Below are positions 23,835-32,466 of a stretch of DNA of 42,183 nt, one piece after another. Under the pieces are notes generated by a model. It had not been told where the DNA came from and ran no database searches. It saw only the letters and a list, made by a program, of their open reading frames with translations. The position numbers and the translations under genes were made by a program. Numbering within the stretch: the first letter of the stretch is position 1; each line of letters begins with the position of its first letter. This stretch comes from DATARH01 sp035534535 (GTDB taxonomy: Bacteria; Pseudomonadota; Alphaproteobacteria; ATCC43930; CGMCC-115725), in NCBI GenBank assembly GCA_035534535.1, contig DATLRS010000242.1:1-42183 (forward strand), read 5' to 3'.

Positions 23835-26093
23835 TTGTCCGGTCCGCCGAAAAGCCTGCTCGATTTGATGGCGCAGCGAGAGGTCGGCGAGCCGCCGGCT
23901 GCGCGGCACATCGCCGCCCTGGCGGCGGCGCCTGAAATCTCCCGGCATGCTGTCGCTGCCGCGGTCGGACTGGCGATCGCCGGCGCGAGCGCACCGATCA
24001 CGGTGAGCGCGATCGGTGCGGCAGGCGGGCTGCTCGGCCCGCCGCTCATCGCCGGCGCGCTGGTTGGCCTGCTGGTGCTGGCGCCCTCGACGGTCGGCCT
24101 GACGGCGGCGCTTACGGGGTTGCGCAGTGTCGTCGCCGCGCTCGCAGCGGAAGGCGGCGCCGATGCCGAGTTGGCGGTGTTGCGGGTTTTTCTCGATACG
24201 CTCGCCTTCCTGTACGCGCTGGGGCTCGCGGCATTGACTGCGACGGCGGAGCAGGCGCCGGCCTATGTGCCGGTGGCCGCGCTCGCGCTCGTCGCCGCCT
24301 GGGCCGTGCTGCTGTGGGTGATCCTGAGGCCGGCCGCGCCGCGCTGGCGGCGTTTCGCCGCTATGGGGCTGGATGCCGCGCTGTTCTCGGCATTCCTGCA
24401 TTTCGGCGGGAGCGCCGTTGCCGGCTGGTATCCGCTCTACCTGCTGGCGATTTTTTATGCCGGCTGGCGCTTCGGGCGCGGTGCGCTCGTGATGACCGCG
24501 CTCGGCAGCATCGCCGGGTTCGCCGCCGTCGTGTTGTCGACCGCTTCCTGGCGCCAGCAGCCCGCCCTGGCTGCGGGATTGCTCGCGGCGCTCGGCGTGC
24601 TGCCGGCGTTTGCCGCCGCGGTGCTGCGCGCGCTGAAAGCGGCGCAGGAGGCGGCGCAGGGCGCAGAAGCCGAGGGACGCAGCCTGCTGTTGCTGATTGC
24701 CGATGCGCTGCACCGGCCGCCGGCAGCGGACGCGGCGCCGATCGACGACGTTCTCGACTTCGCCGCGGTCGAGGCGGGGCGGTTCGCCGCGCCGGTCGAG
24801 AGCTTCGATCTGCGCTCCCTGGTCCGGCAGCGACTGATGCCGTTGCAGGCGCGTGCCGCCGAGCGCCGCGTCGCCTTGCGCTGGCGCGTCGATCCGCTGC
24901 TGCCGCGTCGGCTGCGCGGTCGCGCCCGCGCTTTCGCGCGGGTTCTGGTCGGGCTCGCCGAGCAGGCGATCGAGTCGGCGGCGGCGGGAAGTGTCGGCAT
25001 CGTGCTCGACGCGGTGGGCAGCGAGCCGCGCCGGGTTCTGCTGCGTCTGCGCGTCGAGGGCGGTGACGGCGATGCGGCGGCCGGCCTCGCGCTGCGGCTG
25101 GTCCGCCGGCTGGTCGGCCTTTTGGGTGGCAAGCTGGTGCTTGACCGGCCGGGCGGGCAGCGCGTCCGGCTGGTTGTGACGCTGCCCCTGGCGATCGAGG
25201 ACGCGACGGCGGAGCCGGCCCTCGATCTTGGCGGCCGCGCGGTGCTGATCGCGACCGAAGACGGCCGGTTTGCCGAGGATGTGGCGGGCGCGGCATCGGC
25301 ATGGAACGCCGAGGTGTGCTGGGTCGGCGACGCCGATGCGGTGCTGGCGGAGCTTGACCGCCGCGGCGCTGGTGAGCGCCCAGGGCAACGCGCCAGGGAG
25401 TGCCCCGTGGTGATTATCGATGGTCGCGGCAGATTGTTGCCGGCGCTCGGCCTCGCCGGTCGCGTGGCGCACAACGGCAGCGATGCGCCCTTTATTCTGC
25501 TGGTCGCCGACGACAATCAGCTGGCGGCCGTGGCCGAACTCGACGCGGGCCAGCTCGATGGCTTGATACCCGCGCCGCTGACTGCGCCGCTGCTCGCCAA
25601 TGCGTTAGCCGTCCTGCCGCTCGGGTTGGAGCAGCCGGCGCCGCCGCCGGCCGGCGAGCGGCCGGGTGCGGATATGGTGGACGGGCGGATCACGCCGATC
25701 GCGGCGCACCCCAAATTCGTTGCCGAGACCAAGGCGGCCGTCGATGCGCAGGCGATCGACAGGCTGTGCGCGCTGGCCGGCGGTCCGGGCTTTGTGCACG
25801 AGGTGATCGAGACCTTTCGCGGCGACGCGCGGCGGATCATGGCAGGCGTCGAACAGGCCGTCGCGGCGGCCGACACGGCGGGTTTTGCGCGCAGCCTTGA
25901 CGCGCTGCGCCGGGCCGCCCGCCATCTCGGGGGCACGCGGCTGTGCGAGCTGTTGGGGTCGCTGCAGGGCCTCGGGGCGGACGAGTTGCGCGGGCAGGGC
26001 GCGATCCACATTCAGCGGCTCGACGCCGAGATCGACGGGCTGGCGAGATTGCTGCGGGAACATCTGCCGGCGAGCGAGGCGGCCCGGCCATAA
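23835..26093 (+). CDS. RpfC-like membrane hybrid protein with degenerate kinase, receiver and HPt
   Basis: A 752-residue inner-membrane protein. Residues about 40-265 contain 7 or so hydrophobic spans, including GWYPLYLLAIFYAGWRFG (198-214), similar to RpfC-type sensor kinases. The kinase region is damaged: the phospho-His region is shortened to ADALHRPPAAD (290-300), the N-box Asn is lost (AEQAIE, 375-380) and G1 is absent. A receiver-like region (468-598) keeps D529 but loses the acidic pair (T474/E475) and the Lys (LIPAP). A C-terminal HPt-like bundle has D689 where the phospho-His should be (LDALRRAARHLGG). It probably senses or scaffolds rather than phosphorylates. Start TTG 23835, nine bases after the previous stop; ATG 23868 is an alternative. 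Confidence 0.75.
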   Translation: MSGPPKSLLDLMAQREVGEPPAARHIAALAAAPEISRHAVAAAVGLAIAGASAPITVSAIGAAGGLLGPPLIAGALVGLLVLAPSTVGLTAALTGLRSVVAALAAEGGADAELAVLRVFLDTLAFLYALGLAALTATAEQAPAYVPVAALALVAAWAVLLWVILRPAAPRWRRFAAMGLDAALFSAFLHFGGSAVAGWYPLYLLAIFYAGWRFGRGALVMTALGSIAGFAAVVLSTASWRQQPALAAGLLAALGVLPAFAAAVLRALKAAQEAAQGAEAEGRSLLLLIADALHRPPAADAAPIDDVLDFAAVEAGRFAAPVESFDLRSLVRQRLMPLQARAAERRVALRWRVDPLLPRRLRGRARAFARVLVGLAEQAIESAAAGSVGIVLDAVGSEPRRVLLRLRVEGGDGDAAAGLALRLVRRLVGLLGGKLVLDRPGGQRVRLVVTLPLAIEDATAEPALDLGGRAVLIATEDGRFAEDVAGAASAWNAEVCWVGDADAVLAELDRRGAGERPGQRARECPVVIIDGRGRLLPALGLAGRVAHNGSDAPFILLVADDNQLAAVAELDAGQLDGLIPAPLTAPLLANALAVLPLGLEQPAPPPAGERPGADMVDGRITPIAAHPKFVAETKAAVDAQAIDRLCALAGGPGFVHEVIETFRGDARRIMAGVEQAVAAADTAGFARSLDALRRAARHLGGTRLCELLGSLQGLGADELRGQGAIHIQRLDAEIDGLARLLREHLPASEAARP

Positions 26094-26104
26094 CCGGCCG
26101 CGCT

Positions 26105-26554
26105 TCAGCCGCCGCCCAGCACCTCGCGCAAGGCGCTCCAGCGCCCCAGTTTGTCGGCGAAGCCGAGGCTGGCATAGGCCGGGCTGGTCGAGGGGAGCGC
26201 GAGATAGCGCAGATCCGGGCGGCGCGCGAAATGGCGTTCGTGGAGCCGCAATGCGCCGCTGCCGTTGAACGCCACCGCCGCGATCGCAGGATGGGCGGCG
26301 AGCAGCGCGTCGATCGCGTTCGGCACTTCGCCGCGGATCGTCGCATCGGCGCTGGCGTGGCGCCGGCCCGATTCGCAGACGTCCCACAGCGCGATCTGCC
26401 GGCGCGCGACAAAGCCGAGCCGGTCGGCGTAACCCGGCGGCGCGCTCTCGCCAAACAGGCTGAACACGATCGGCCAGAACAGGTTGCGCGGGTGCGCGTA
26501 ATACTCTTGCCGGCGCAGCGATTCCTCGCCCGGCAGCGTGCCGAGCACGAGCAC
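26105..26554 (-). CDS. Hypoxanthine-DNA glycosylase-like (UDG superfamily)
   Basis: A protein of about 149 residues or more. Opening LVLGTLPGEESLRRQEYYAHPRN and FWPIVFSLFGE match the family 6 (HDG) uracil-DNA-glycosylase superfamily, which removes hypoxanthine from DNA. The C-terminal LPSTSPAYA is the counterpart of the second catalytic motif. The strict GTG start at 26554 cuts into the first strand (RVLVLG). The same frame continues upstream to about 26644 with SFPPVVDAHSRVLVLG, which reads like real N-terminal sequence, but only CTG or ATT codons could initiate there. It overlaps or abuts the stop of the aspartoacylase-family gene at 26641, so translational coupling is likely. Confidence 0.8.
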   Translation of the reverse strand: MLVLGTLPGEESLRRQEYYAHPRNLFWPIVFSLFGESAPPGYADRLGFVARRQIALWDVCESGRRHASADATIRGEVPNAIDALLAAHPAIAAVAFNGSGALRLHERHFARRPDLRYLALPSTSPAYASLGFADKLGRWSALREVLGGG

Positions 26555-26640
26555 CCGCGAGTGCGCGTCGACGACCGGCGGAAAGCTGCGTCTGGGTGGA
26601 AGAGCGGGCAGAATGGCGGGTGGAATGGCTGGCGGCGCGG

Positions 26641-27600
26641 TCAGTCGACGAAGCGCCCGAGGCGCACCGCCGTCTGGCCTCTGACGAGACGCCGCGACGG
26701 CATGATCAGGACGCAGTTGTCGTAGGGGGTGCGCACGTCGCGGCTGCCGTCGCGCCCGATCAGGGTGCCCTTCTGCGGCAGGACTTCGAGCCCGCGGAAG
26801 TCGTCCGCGAAATCGAAGTGTGCGCCGGCGATCGTCACCGCCTCAGTGACCTCGATGACCCGCTGGCGGGCCGGCGCATCGAAATCGGGCCCGCCCAATG
26901 CCGCGACATCCTCGCGGGTGACGCAGCCGACCGCGATCAGGAAGCGCAGCGTCACGTCGGTCGCGACCTCGGCGGCGCGGTGTTCCCAGTGCTGGCCGCA
27001 TTCGATCAGCAACGCCGTCCTGGCGGCGGCCGGGTCGCCGAAGCCGCCATAGTCGCGCATCCGCGGTCCGGCGGCGTGGCCTGCATCGCACATGATCAAC
27101 TCGGGGATCCCGACGCGGCGCGCCAGGTCGCGCGAGCGCTCGAGGAGGCCGGCCAGCATCAGCGGCGCGGTGGCATATTGCATCGAATGCAGGTCGAGCA
27201 GGAAATCGGCGGCATCGACGATCGGACGCAGCGCCCGGGCGCGTTCGAGCTCAACCGAGCGACGCGGTCCGTCGAGCGTCGCCGGGTGCCACAGCCGGTT
27301 GAAATCCTCGTCGACGTAGCGCGAGGCGATCGGGTAGCGCGGGTCGAATTCGCGATAGGCCGCGACATTGTTGAACGCCAGCGTCAGCTGCCCCTGTCGC
27401 GGCTGGATGCCGGCGCGCAGCAGCCGGTCGAGCGCTATCGCGCCGCAGATCTCGTTGCCGTGAGTGAGGGCGCACACCACGACATGCGGCCCGGGCTCGC
27501 TCGCCCGGAACGTGGTGACGTAGTCGATGCCGGTGTTGCCCGCACGATAGGGTTCGATGTCGGGCGGCGTCAGCTCCACCCGGAAAGCGAAATCAGACAC
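26641..27600 (-). CDS. Succinylglutamate desuccinylase/aspartoacylase family protein
   Basis: A 319-residue zinc-dependent deacylase-like enzyme. VVVCALTHGNEICGA gives the H-x-x-E metal pair and LLDLHSMQ the third His, as in AstE/AspA family carboxypeptidase-fold proteins. LLIECGQHW contains the catalytic Glu region. The GTG start at 27600 is preferred because the longer upstream reading (to 27807) antisense-overlaps the end of the lytic transglycosylase and lacks family character. Substrate is not predictable: acyl amino acids or carboxypeptidase substrates are both possible. It lies about 100 bp downstream of the lytic transglycosylase stop on the same strand. Confidence 0.9.
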   Translation of the reverse strand: MSDFAFRVELTPPDIEPYRAGNTGIDYVTTFRASEPGPHVVVCALTHGNEICGAIALDRLLRAGIQPRQGQLTLAFNNVAAYREFDPRYPIASRYVDEDFNRLWHPATLDGPRRSVELERARALRPIVDAADFLLDLHSMQYATAPLMLAGLLERSRDLARRVGIPELIMCDAGHAAGPRMRDYGGFGDPAAARTALLIECGQHWEHRAAEVATDVTLRFLIAVGCVTREDVAALGGPDFDAPARQRVIEVTEAVTIAGAHFDFADDFRGLEVLPQKGTLIGRDGSRDVRTPYDNCVLIMPSRRLVRGQTAVRLGRFVD

Positions 27601-27697
27601 GGGACAACCCTGCGGCAGCGGCGACGATGCCGCATTTTGCACGCCTTCGCGCGCCCCGTCACCTGATCCGCTAGCCCCTCTTGTCGGAGATCGCGCG

Positions 27698-29683
27698 TCA
27701 GCGGGCGAGATCGGCGACCAGCGAGAAGGCGGCGGCGTTGCTGCCGGTCTGGCCGCGATAGATTTGCAGGTTTTCGAGCACCCGCTGGACGTAGGCTCGG
27801 GTTTCATCGAACGGAATCATCTCGATCCAGTCGACCATGCCGACGTCGCGGCCGCGGGGGTCGCCGAATTCGTGCAGCCATTGCCGCACCCGGCCGGGGC
27901 CGGCGTTGTAGGCCGCGATCGCGAGCGCGTAGGAACCGCCGAATTCGTCGATCAGCTGCTCGAGGTAGGAGCGCCCGAGCGTCAGGTTGTAGATGCCGTC
28001 GCTGGTCAGCCGCGGCAGCGAGAACGGCAGCTGCAGCTTGCCTGCGACGTTGCGGGCGGTCGCCGGCATCAGCTGCATCAGCCCGCGCGCCCCGGCCCGG
28101 CTCGTCGCGTCCGGCGCAAAGGCGCTCTCCTGGCGGACGATCGCCAGCAGCAGCGGCCGCTCGGGGGAACTGCCGGCCGGTAGCGCGGTGACCGGGTAGC
28201 CATGCACCATCAGCGGCATGCCGGCGTCGATGGCGCGCCGCGCCACCGCAATCGCCAGATCGATCCGACCGTGCGACTCGGCGAGCGCTGCCAGCATCGC
28301 GAAATCGACCGGAGTGTTCGCCCGGTGCGCCAGCTGCATCAGGAAGGTGCGAGCGTGCTCGCGGTCGTCGGCGGCGAGCAGCAGCGCCGTCACGCGCACC
28401 AGTTCCTCGGCGTTGAAGCGGGCCTGCTCGGCGCGGTCCGGCCGCGGTTCGGGAACCGGGTGCGGCGGTGCGTCCTTGCCGAGCTGGTGCGCTGCGAGCT
28501 GACCGTAGAAGGTCGCCATGTTTTCGGCGCCGGCGGCAAACCATTTGGCCGCCAGCTGAGGCTTGCCGGCGGCGGCGGCAGCGCGGCCGCCCCAATAGGC
28601 GGCGCGCGCTTTGGCGTACGGGCTGGTGACGCGCGCCAGGATATGGGCGAAATCGTCGAAGGCGAGGGCCGGGGCGTTGCGGAAGCGCATTGCGATGTAG
28701 CCGGAAAGGAATTCGGCCTCGGCATTGACTGCGCCGGGGACCGCGCCGGGCTCGCGCTGCTGCACCAGACGATAGGCCAGATCGGCGTTGCCGGTGGCAA
28801 GCAGGCGGCGGGCGACAATCAGCCGCTCCTTCCACCAGGCGGCGGGGCGCAGCGGGTTGTCCGGATGGCCCAGCAGCAGCTGCGCCGCCGCGTCGAGATT
28901 GCCTTTGCGGCGTTGGAAGCGCGCTTCCTCGAACGCAAGCCCCGGGTCCGACCGCAAGGGCGCCGCGACCCGCGCCAGCAGCGTCGCGGCAGTCGGCGCG
29001 CCATCGGCGAGCGCGAGGCGCGCCTCGGCGAGGGCCCGATAATCCGCCGGAACCAGCGGCAACATGCGGCGTGCCGCATCGCTGTCGCCTTCCCACAACA
29101 GATGGTCGAGCCGCTTTTCGTGGTCCTGCGGCCGCAGCGTCGCGCTGAATCGCGCCAGCACGTTGCGCTCGCCGGCCGGCGTGAAATCGCCGTCGATCCA
29201 GGCGGTGCGCAATGCCGCCGCGCCGGCTGCCACATTGCCGCGGTCGATCGTGATCTCGGCCGCCCGCACCATGCCGGCGCCGCTCAGCGGCGGGTAGCGG
29301 CTGAGCCAGGCAGCGGCGATCGCGTCGCTCTCGCTGCCCATCGCCTCCTCGGCCTGGCGGCGCAGCGTCTTGCCGAGCGGCCAGTCCGGATTGCGCTCGA
29401 TGAAGCCGGCGATCTCGGCAAAGCGTCCGGTTGGGCTGGCGCGGGTATAATCGAGCCAGCGCACGAGCTTTGGCGCGACCGGGTCGCGGCTTTGGGCGAC
29501 CGCGGCATAAGCCTTGGCCCAATCGCCGGCGCGCGCGGCGGTGACCGCGGCGATTGCTGCGGCGTCGGGCCCGCCATCGGCACGCGCGCTCGCCGCGAAC
29601 GCCGCGATGCCGCCAAGTGGGATGCACAGCGCGATGCAGAAAAGGCGAAATGCCGCGAGCAAAGCCGCCCCTCCCGATCGCAT
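27698..29683 (-). CDS. slt: Soluble lytic murein transglycosylase
   Basis: A 661-residue periplasmic peptidoglycan-degrading enzyme. The signal peptide is ALLAAFRLFCIALCIPLGG with cleavage near ASA-RA. An alpha-helical superhelix (about 40-480) forms the U-ring found in Slt70, then the SLT domain (about 490-640). The catalytic Glu is E519 (IVRQESAF), followed by GLMQLMPATA and the AYNAGPGRV motif. ATG 29683 is chosen because it begins the signal peptide; there is a longer in-frame reading to 29770 into the dapA promoter region. It is divergent from dapA, an arrangement often seen in alphaproteobacteria. Confidence 0.95.
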   Translation of the reverse strand: MRSGGAALLAAFRLFCIALCIPLGGIAAFAASARADGGPDAAAIAAVTAARAGDWAKAYAAVAQSRDPVAPKLVRWLDYTRASPTGRFAEIAGFIERNPDWPLGKTLRRQAEEAMGSESDAIAAAWLSRYPPLSGAGMVRAAEITIDRGNVAAGAAALRTAWIDGDFTPAGERNVLARFSATLRPQDHEKRLDHLLWEGDSDAARRMLPLVPADYRALAEARLALADGAPTAATLLARVAAPLRSDPGLAFEEARFQRRKGNLDAAAQLLLGHPDNPLRPAAWWKERLIVARRLLATGNADLAYRLVQQREPGAVPGAVNAEAEFLSGYIAMRFRNAPALAFDDFAHILARVTSPYAKARAAYWGGRAAAAAGKPQLAAKWFAAGAENMATFYGQLAAHQLGKDAPPHPVPEPRPDRAEQARFNAEELVRVTALLLAADDREHARTFLMQLAHRANTPVDFAMLAALAESHGRIDLAIAVARRAIDAGMPLMVHGYPVTALPAGSSPERPLLLAIVRQESAFAPDATSRAGARGLMQLMPATARNVAGKLQLPFSLPRLTSDGIYNLTLGRSYLEQLIDEFGGSYALAIAAYNAGPGRVRQWLHEFGDPRGRDVGMVDWIEMIPFDETRAYVQRVLENLQIYRGQTGSNAAAFSLVADLAR

Positions 29684-29861
29684 CAAGTAGACGCCCGTGT
29701 CTTTACGGTGTCTCGCGGGCCGCGGCAAGTTGATAGTGTAACGGTTGGTAACACCTGTCGCGACAAGCACCCGGCAACCCGCGCCGATCGGTGCTGTTGA
29801 AGGAGGGGACGGCGCGGACTATCGTGCGCGCCAGGCCGCGGTTGCAGCCGGGGAGGAAGCC

Positions 29862-30737
29862 ATGTTCAAGGGGTCGCTTGTCGCATTGATCACCCCGTTT
29901 CGGGACGGCGCGATCGACGAAACCGCCTTTCAGGAGCACGTCGCCTGGCAGATCGGGCAGGGCACGCACGGGCTTGTGCCGTGCGGCACGACCGGCGAAT
30001 CGCCGGCGCTCGAACATGACGAGCAGGAGCGCCTGATCGCGCTGACCGTCGAGGTGGCAAAGGGCCGGGCGCCGGTCATCGCCGGCACCGGCTCCAACTC
30101 GACCGCGCACACGATCGCGGCGACGCGCGCCGCCAAAGCGGCGGGCGCCGATGCGGCGCTGATCGTCTGCCCCTATTACAACAAGCCGACGCAGGAAGGC
30201 CTGTATCAGCATTTCAAGGCGGTGCACGATGCGGCCGACCTGCCGATCGTGATCTACAACATTCCGGGGCGCTCCGCCGTCGACATGAGCAACGCGACGA
30301 TGGCGCGGCTGGCCAAGCTGCCCAACATCGTCGGGGTCAAGGACGCCACCAACGACCTCGCGCGGCCGCTCCGGATGCGGGTCGAGATCGGCGGCGCGTT
30401 CTGCCTGTTGTCGGGCGAGGATGCGACGGCGGTCCCGTACCTCGCGCAGGGCGGCGACGGTTGCATCTCGGTCACCGCCAATGTTGCGCCGGCGCTGTGC
30501 TCGCAGATGCATGAGGCGTGGCAGAGAGGCGACGTGACGACGGTGCGGCGCATCAACGAGCGGCTCATCCCGCTGCACGACGCGCTGTTCGCCGAAACCA
30601 GCCCGACGCCGGTCAAATACGCCGCCTCGCTGCTCGGGCATTGCACCCCCGAGGTGCGCCAGCCGCTGTGGCAGCTGCTGCCCGAGACGCAAGAGAAAGT
30701 GCGCGCCGCGATGCGCGGCGCCGGGCTCATAAACTAG
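29862..30737 (+). CDS. dapA: 4-hydroxy-tetrahydrodipicolinate synthase
   Basis: A 291-residue TIM-barrel enzyme of lysine and meso-diaminopimelate biosynthesis that condenses pyruvate with aspartate semialdehyde. Schiff-base Lys160 sits in VGVKDATND; the general acid/base Tyr132 and Arg137 in IYNIPGRS; and the T-T-G-E motif (GTTGE, 42-46) binds substrate. GGGGAGGAAG precedes the ATG. Length matches the family. It is followed by smpB and preceded by the divergent slt. Supplies peptidoglycan precursors; lysC at the window's right end starts the same pathway. Confidence 0.98.
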   Translation: MFKGSLVALITPFRDGAIDETAFQEHVAWQIGQGTHGLVPCGTTGESPALEHDEQERLIALTVEVAKGRAPVIAGTGSNSTAHTIAATRAAKAAGADAALIVCPYYNKPTQEGLYQHFKAVHDAADLPIVIYNIPGRSAVDMSNATMARLAKLPNIVGVKDATNDLARPLRMRVEIGGAFCLLSGEDATAVPYLAQGGDGCISVTANVAPALCSQMHEAWQRGDVTTVRRINERLIPLHDALFAETSPTPVKYAASLLGHCTPEVRQPLWQLLPETQEKVRAAMRGAGLIN

Positions 30738-30768
30738 GCCGGCGGCGACAGGGCCAGCGCGGCGCGCG

Positions 30769-31233
30769 ATGCGGGCCACCGACCGTTACGCCGCGCAGAA
30801 CCGCCGCGCCCGCCACGAGTACCTGATCGAGGACACCCTCGAGGTCGGGCTCGTGCTGCACGGCACCGAGGTCAAGTCGCTGCGCCAGGGCGGCGCCAGC
30901 ATCGCCGAAGCCTATGCCGACGAGACCGGCGGCGAATTGTTCCTCGTCAACGCCAACATCCCCGAATACAAGGCCGCCAGCCATTTCAGCCACCCGCCGC
31001 GGCGGCCGCGCAAGCTGTTGCTGCACCGCAAGGAGATGAACCGGCTGCTGGGCGCGATCCGCCGCGAGGGGATGACGCTGGTGCCGCTGGCGATCTATTT
31101 CAACGTGCGCGGCCGCGCCAAGGTCGAACTGGGCCTCGCCCGTGGCAAGCGCAAGGCCGACAAGCGGGCCGCCGAACGCGACCGCGACTGGCAGCGCAGC
31201 CGCGCCCGCATCATGCGCGCGCGCGATCTGTGA
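30769..31233 (+). CDS. smpB: SsrA-binding protein SmpB
   Basis: A 154-residue RNA-binding protein that delivers tmRNA to stalled ribosomes. Family landmarks: RARHEYLIEDTLEVGLVLHGTEVKSLRQG near the N-terminus, NIPEYKAASHFSHPPRRPRKLLLH in the middle, and the basic C-terminal tail (GKRKADKRAAERDRDW). Starts with ATG 30769, 31 bp after dapA; the pair is commonly adjacent. Length is typical. It converges on the acyltransferase gene across a short palindrome. Confidence 0.97.
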   Translation: MRATDRYAAQNRRARHEYLIEDTLEVGLVLHGTEVKSLRQGGASIAEAYADETGGELFLVNANIPEYKAASHFSHPPRRPRKLLLHRKEMNRLLGAIRREGMTLVPLAIYFNVRGRAKVELGLARGKRKADKRAAERDRDWQRSRARIMRARDL

Positions 31234-31235
31234 GA

Positions 31236-31253
31236 GGCCGGTCGCTGCCGGCC
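31236..31253. terminator. Hairpin between convergent smpB and acyltransferase genes
   Basis: GGCCGG and CCGGCC form a 6-bp perfect stem around a 6-base loop, filling the 22-bp gap between two convergent genes. There is no T-run on either side. It may act as a bidirectional terminator or block, but evidence is limited to structure. Confidence 0.4.
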
Positions 31254-31255
31254 GA

Positions 31256-32281
31256 TCACCGCACCGCGTAGATCAGTCTCGCGCGCCCGATACCGTCGGT
31301 GAGCATCTTTCGCACCGGTCCTTCAAGCTTCTGACTTATCGCCAGCGAGATCATGATCGCCGCGAACATGAAACTCACCATGATGGCACCCGAACCGAAC
31401 CCCAGAGCGACCAATGGCGGGGTAATCAACGCAGCAACCGGGACGTGGATCAGGTAGAGGGGATACGAGGCCGCCCCGCCGACAAGGGCAAGTCGGGAAA
31501 AGCGAGGCGGCAGGCGAAGCGCGCTCGCGGCGATCACCGGTCCGACGCAAACAGCAAACAAGAGCAAGTATGCCGCGGATAGCCCAAGACCCGGCCAGGG
31601 CGGTCCGCCCCACGTGCCGCCGATCGAAGCAAGCACCATCACGACAACGACCAGCGCATATGTCGCCGCGCGCATGTCCCGCGAGCGAACCAGATGAATA
31701 ACCATGCCGGCGGCAAACAGCGGCGCCATGTTGCTATTCAACAGAATACTCACCACGGGATTGGTTGCTCCCCCAATCCGCGTCGCCAAGCCAGTAATTA
31801 TCCAAAATATAATGACAGATATCGGAAATCGACGTATCACAAAAAATGTCGCTGCCACCATCAAATAAAAGGACCATTCACAGGACAGCGTCCAATACGC
31901 GCTATTTACCTCCGGAATGCGCAGAAGTCTCGGAAGCATTGTCAGGTTGCCCAAGATCTCCAGTAGCGAAACAGTCTGGTGATCTACGTATTTGACCATT
32001 AGCGCGAACAAGAAGCAGATGATAAACGCCGGATAAAGGCGGGACGCCCGGCGGGCGAGGAACTTGCGGTTGGACGGCGCCGCTTCCACCGACCGCATGA
32101 TGACCAGGCCGCTAATGACAAAAAAGATATTGACGCACAATGCCCCCAGAAGGCGCCAAGCCGGCGTCAAGTCCTGGTAGTGCCATTCACCAAAGTGGGC
32201 GACCATGACACCGACCGCCGTGAGAAAGCGCAGCGCATCAAGCCCGTAAAGACGTGTGTCCGAAATTGGCCTCACCCCCAT
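31256..32281 (-). CDS. Acyltransferase family 3 membrane protein
   Basis: A 341-residue integral membrane O-acyltransferase of the Acyltransferase_3/OafA type. LYGLDALRFLTAVGVMVAHF supplies the conserved R and the catalytic H; CVNIFFVISGLVIM, the FFVISG signature; and LYPAF the R-x10-P-type element. About ten hydrophobic helices follow. It could acetylate surface polysaccharide or peptidoglycan. ATG 32281 is preceded closely by AAGGAG; a TTG at 32338 opens the same frame further upstream. The central part (about 31700-32000) is markedly AT-richer than the rest of the window, suggesting recent horizontal acquisition between smpB and the UDG gene. Confidence 0.88.
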   Translation of the reverse strand: MGVRPISDTRLYGLDALRFLTAVGVMVAHFGEWHYQDLTPAWRLLGALCVNIFFVISGLVIMRSVEAAPSNRKFLARRASRLYPAFIICFLFALMVKYVDHQTVSLLEILGNLTMLPRLLRIPEVNSAYWTLSCEWSFYLMVAATFFVIRRFPISVIIFWIITGLATRIGGATNPVVSILLNSNMAPLFAAGMVIHLVRSRDMRAATYALVVVVMVLASIGGTWGGPPWPGLGLSAAYLLLFAVCVGPVIAASALRLPPRFSRLALVGGAASYPLYLIHVPVAALITPPLVALGFGSGAIMVSFMFAAIMISLAISQKLEGPVRKMLTDGIGRARLIYAVR

Positions 32282-32466
32282 TTCTCCTTGTTTTCCCGGA
32301 TACCAGACGCGGCGGTCCTGGGTCAGGAAGGTCGGCAAAAGCCGCGCAGACTGGTCTTTATACGGGGTCAGGTGGGCACGGCGGAAAGGGAAACACTGTG
32401 GCGCGGAAAAAGCTAATATTGCGTTGCCTCGACGCCAACACCGAAGCCGCGTCGGCGGCTCGCTAA

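Noticed and set aside
21639..25472. Minus-strand open frame of about 1277 codons
   Set aside because: Antisense to the lactonase-like, kinase and RpfC-like genes; composition is arginine/glutamine-rich and featureless.
27601..27807. 69-codon N-terminal extension of the aspartoacylase-family gene
   Set aside because: It overlaps the end of slt in another frame, lacks family sequence, and GTG 27600 is immediately before the conserved domain.
32398..32466. 22-codon frame VARKKLILRCLDANTEAASAAR after a GGAAAGGG sequence
   Set aside because: Too short, with no homologue I can recall, and in the 5' region between opposing genes; insufficient support.
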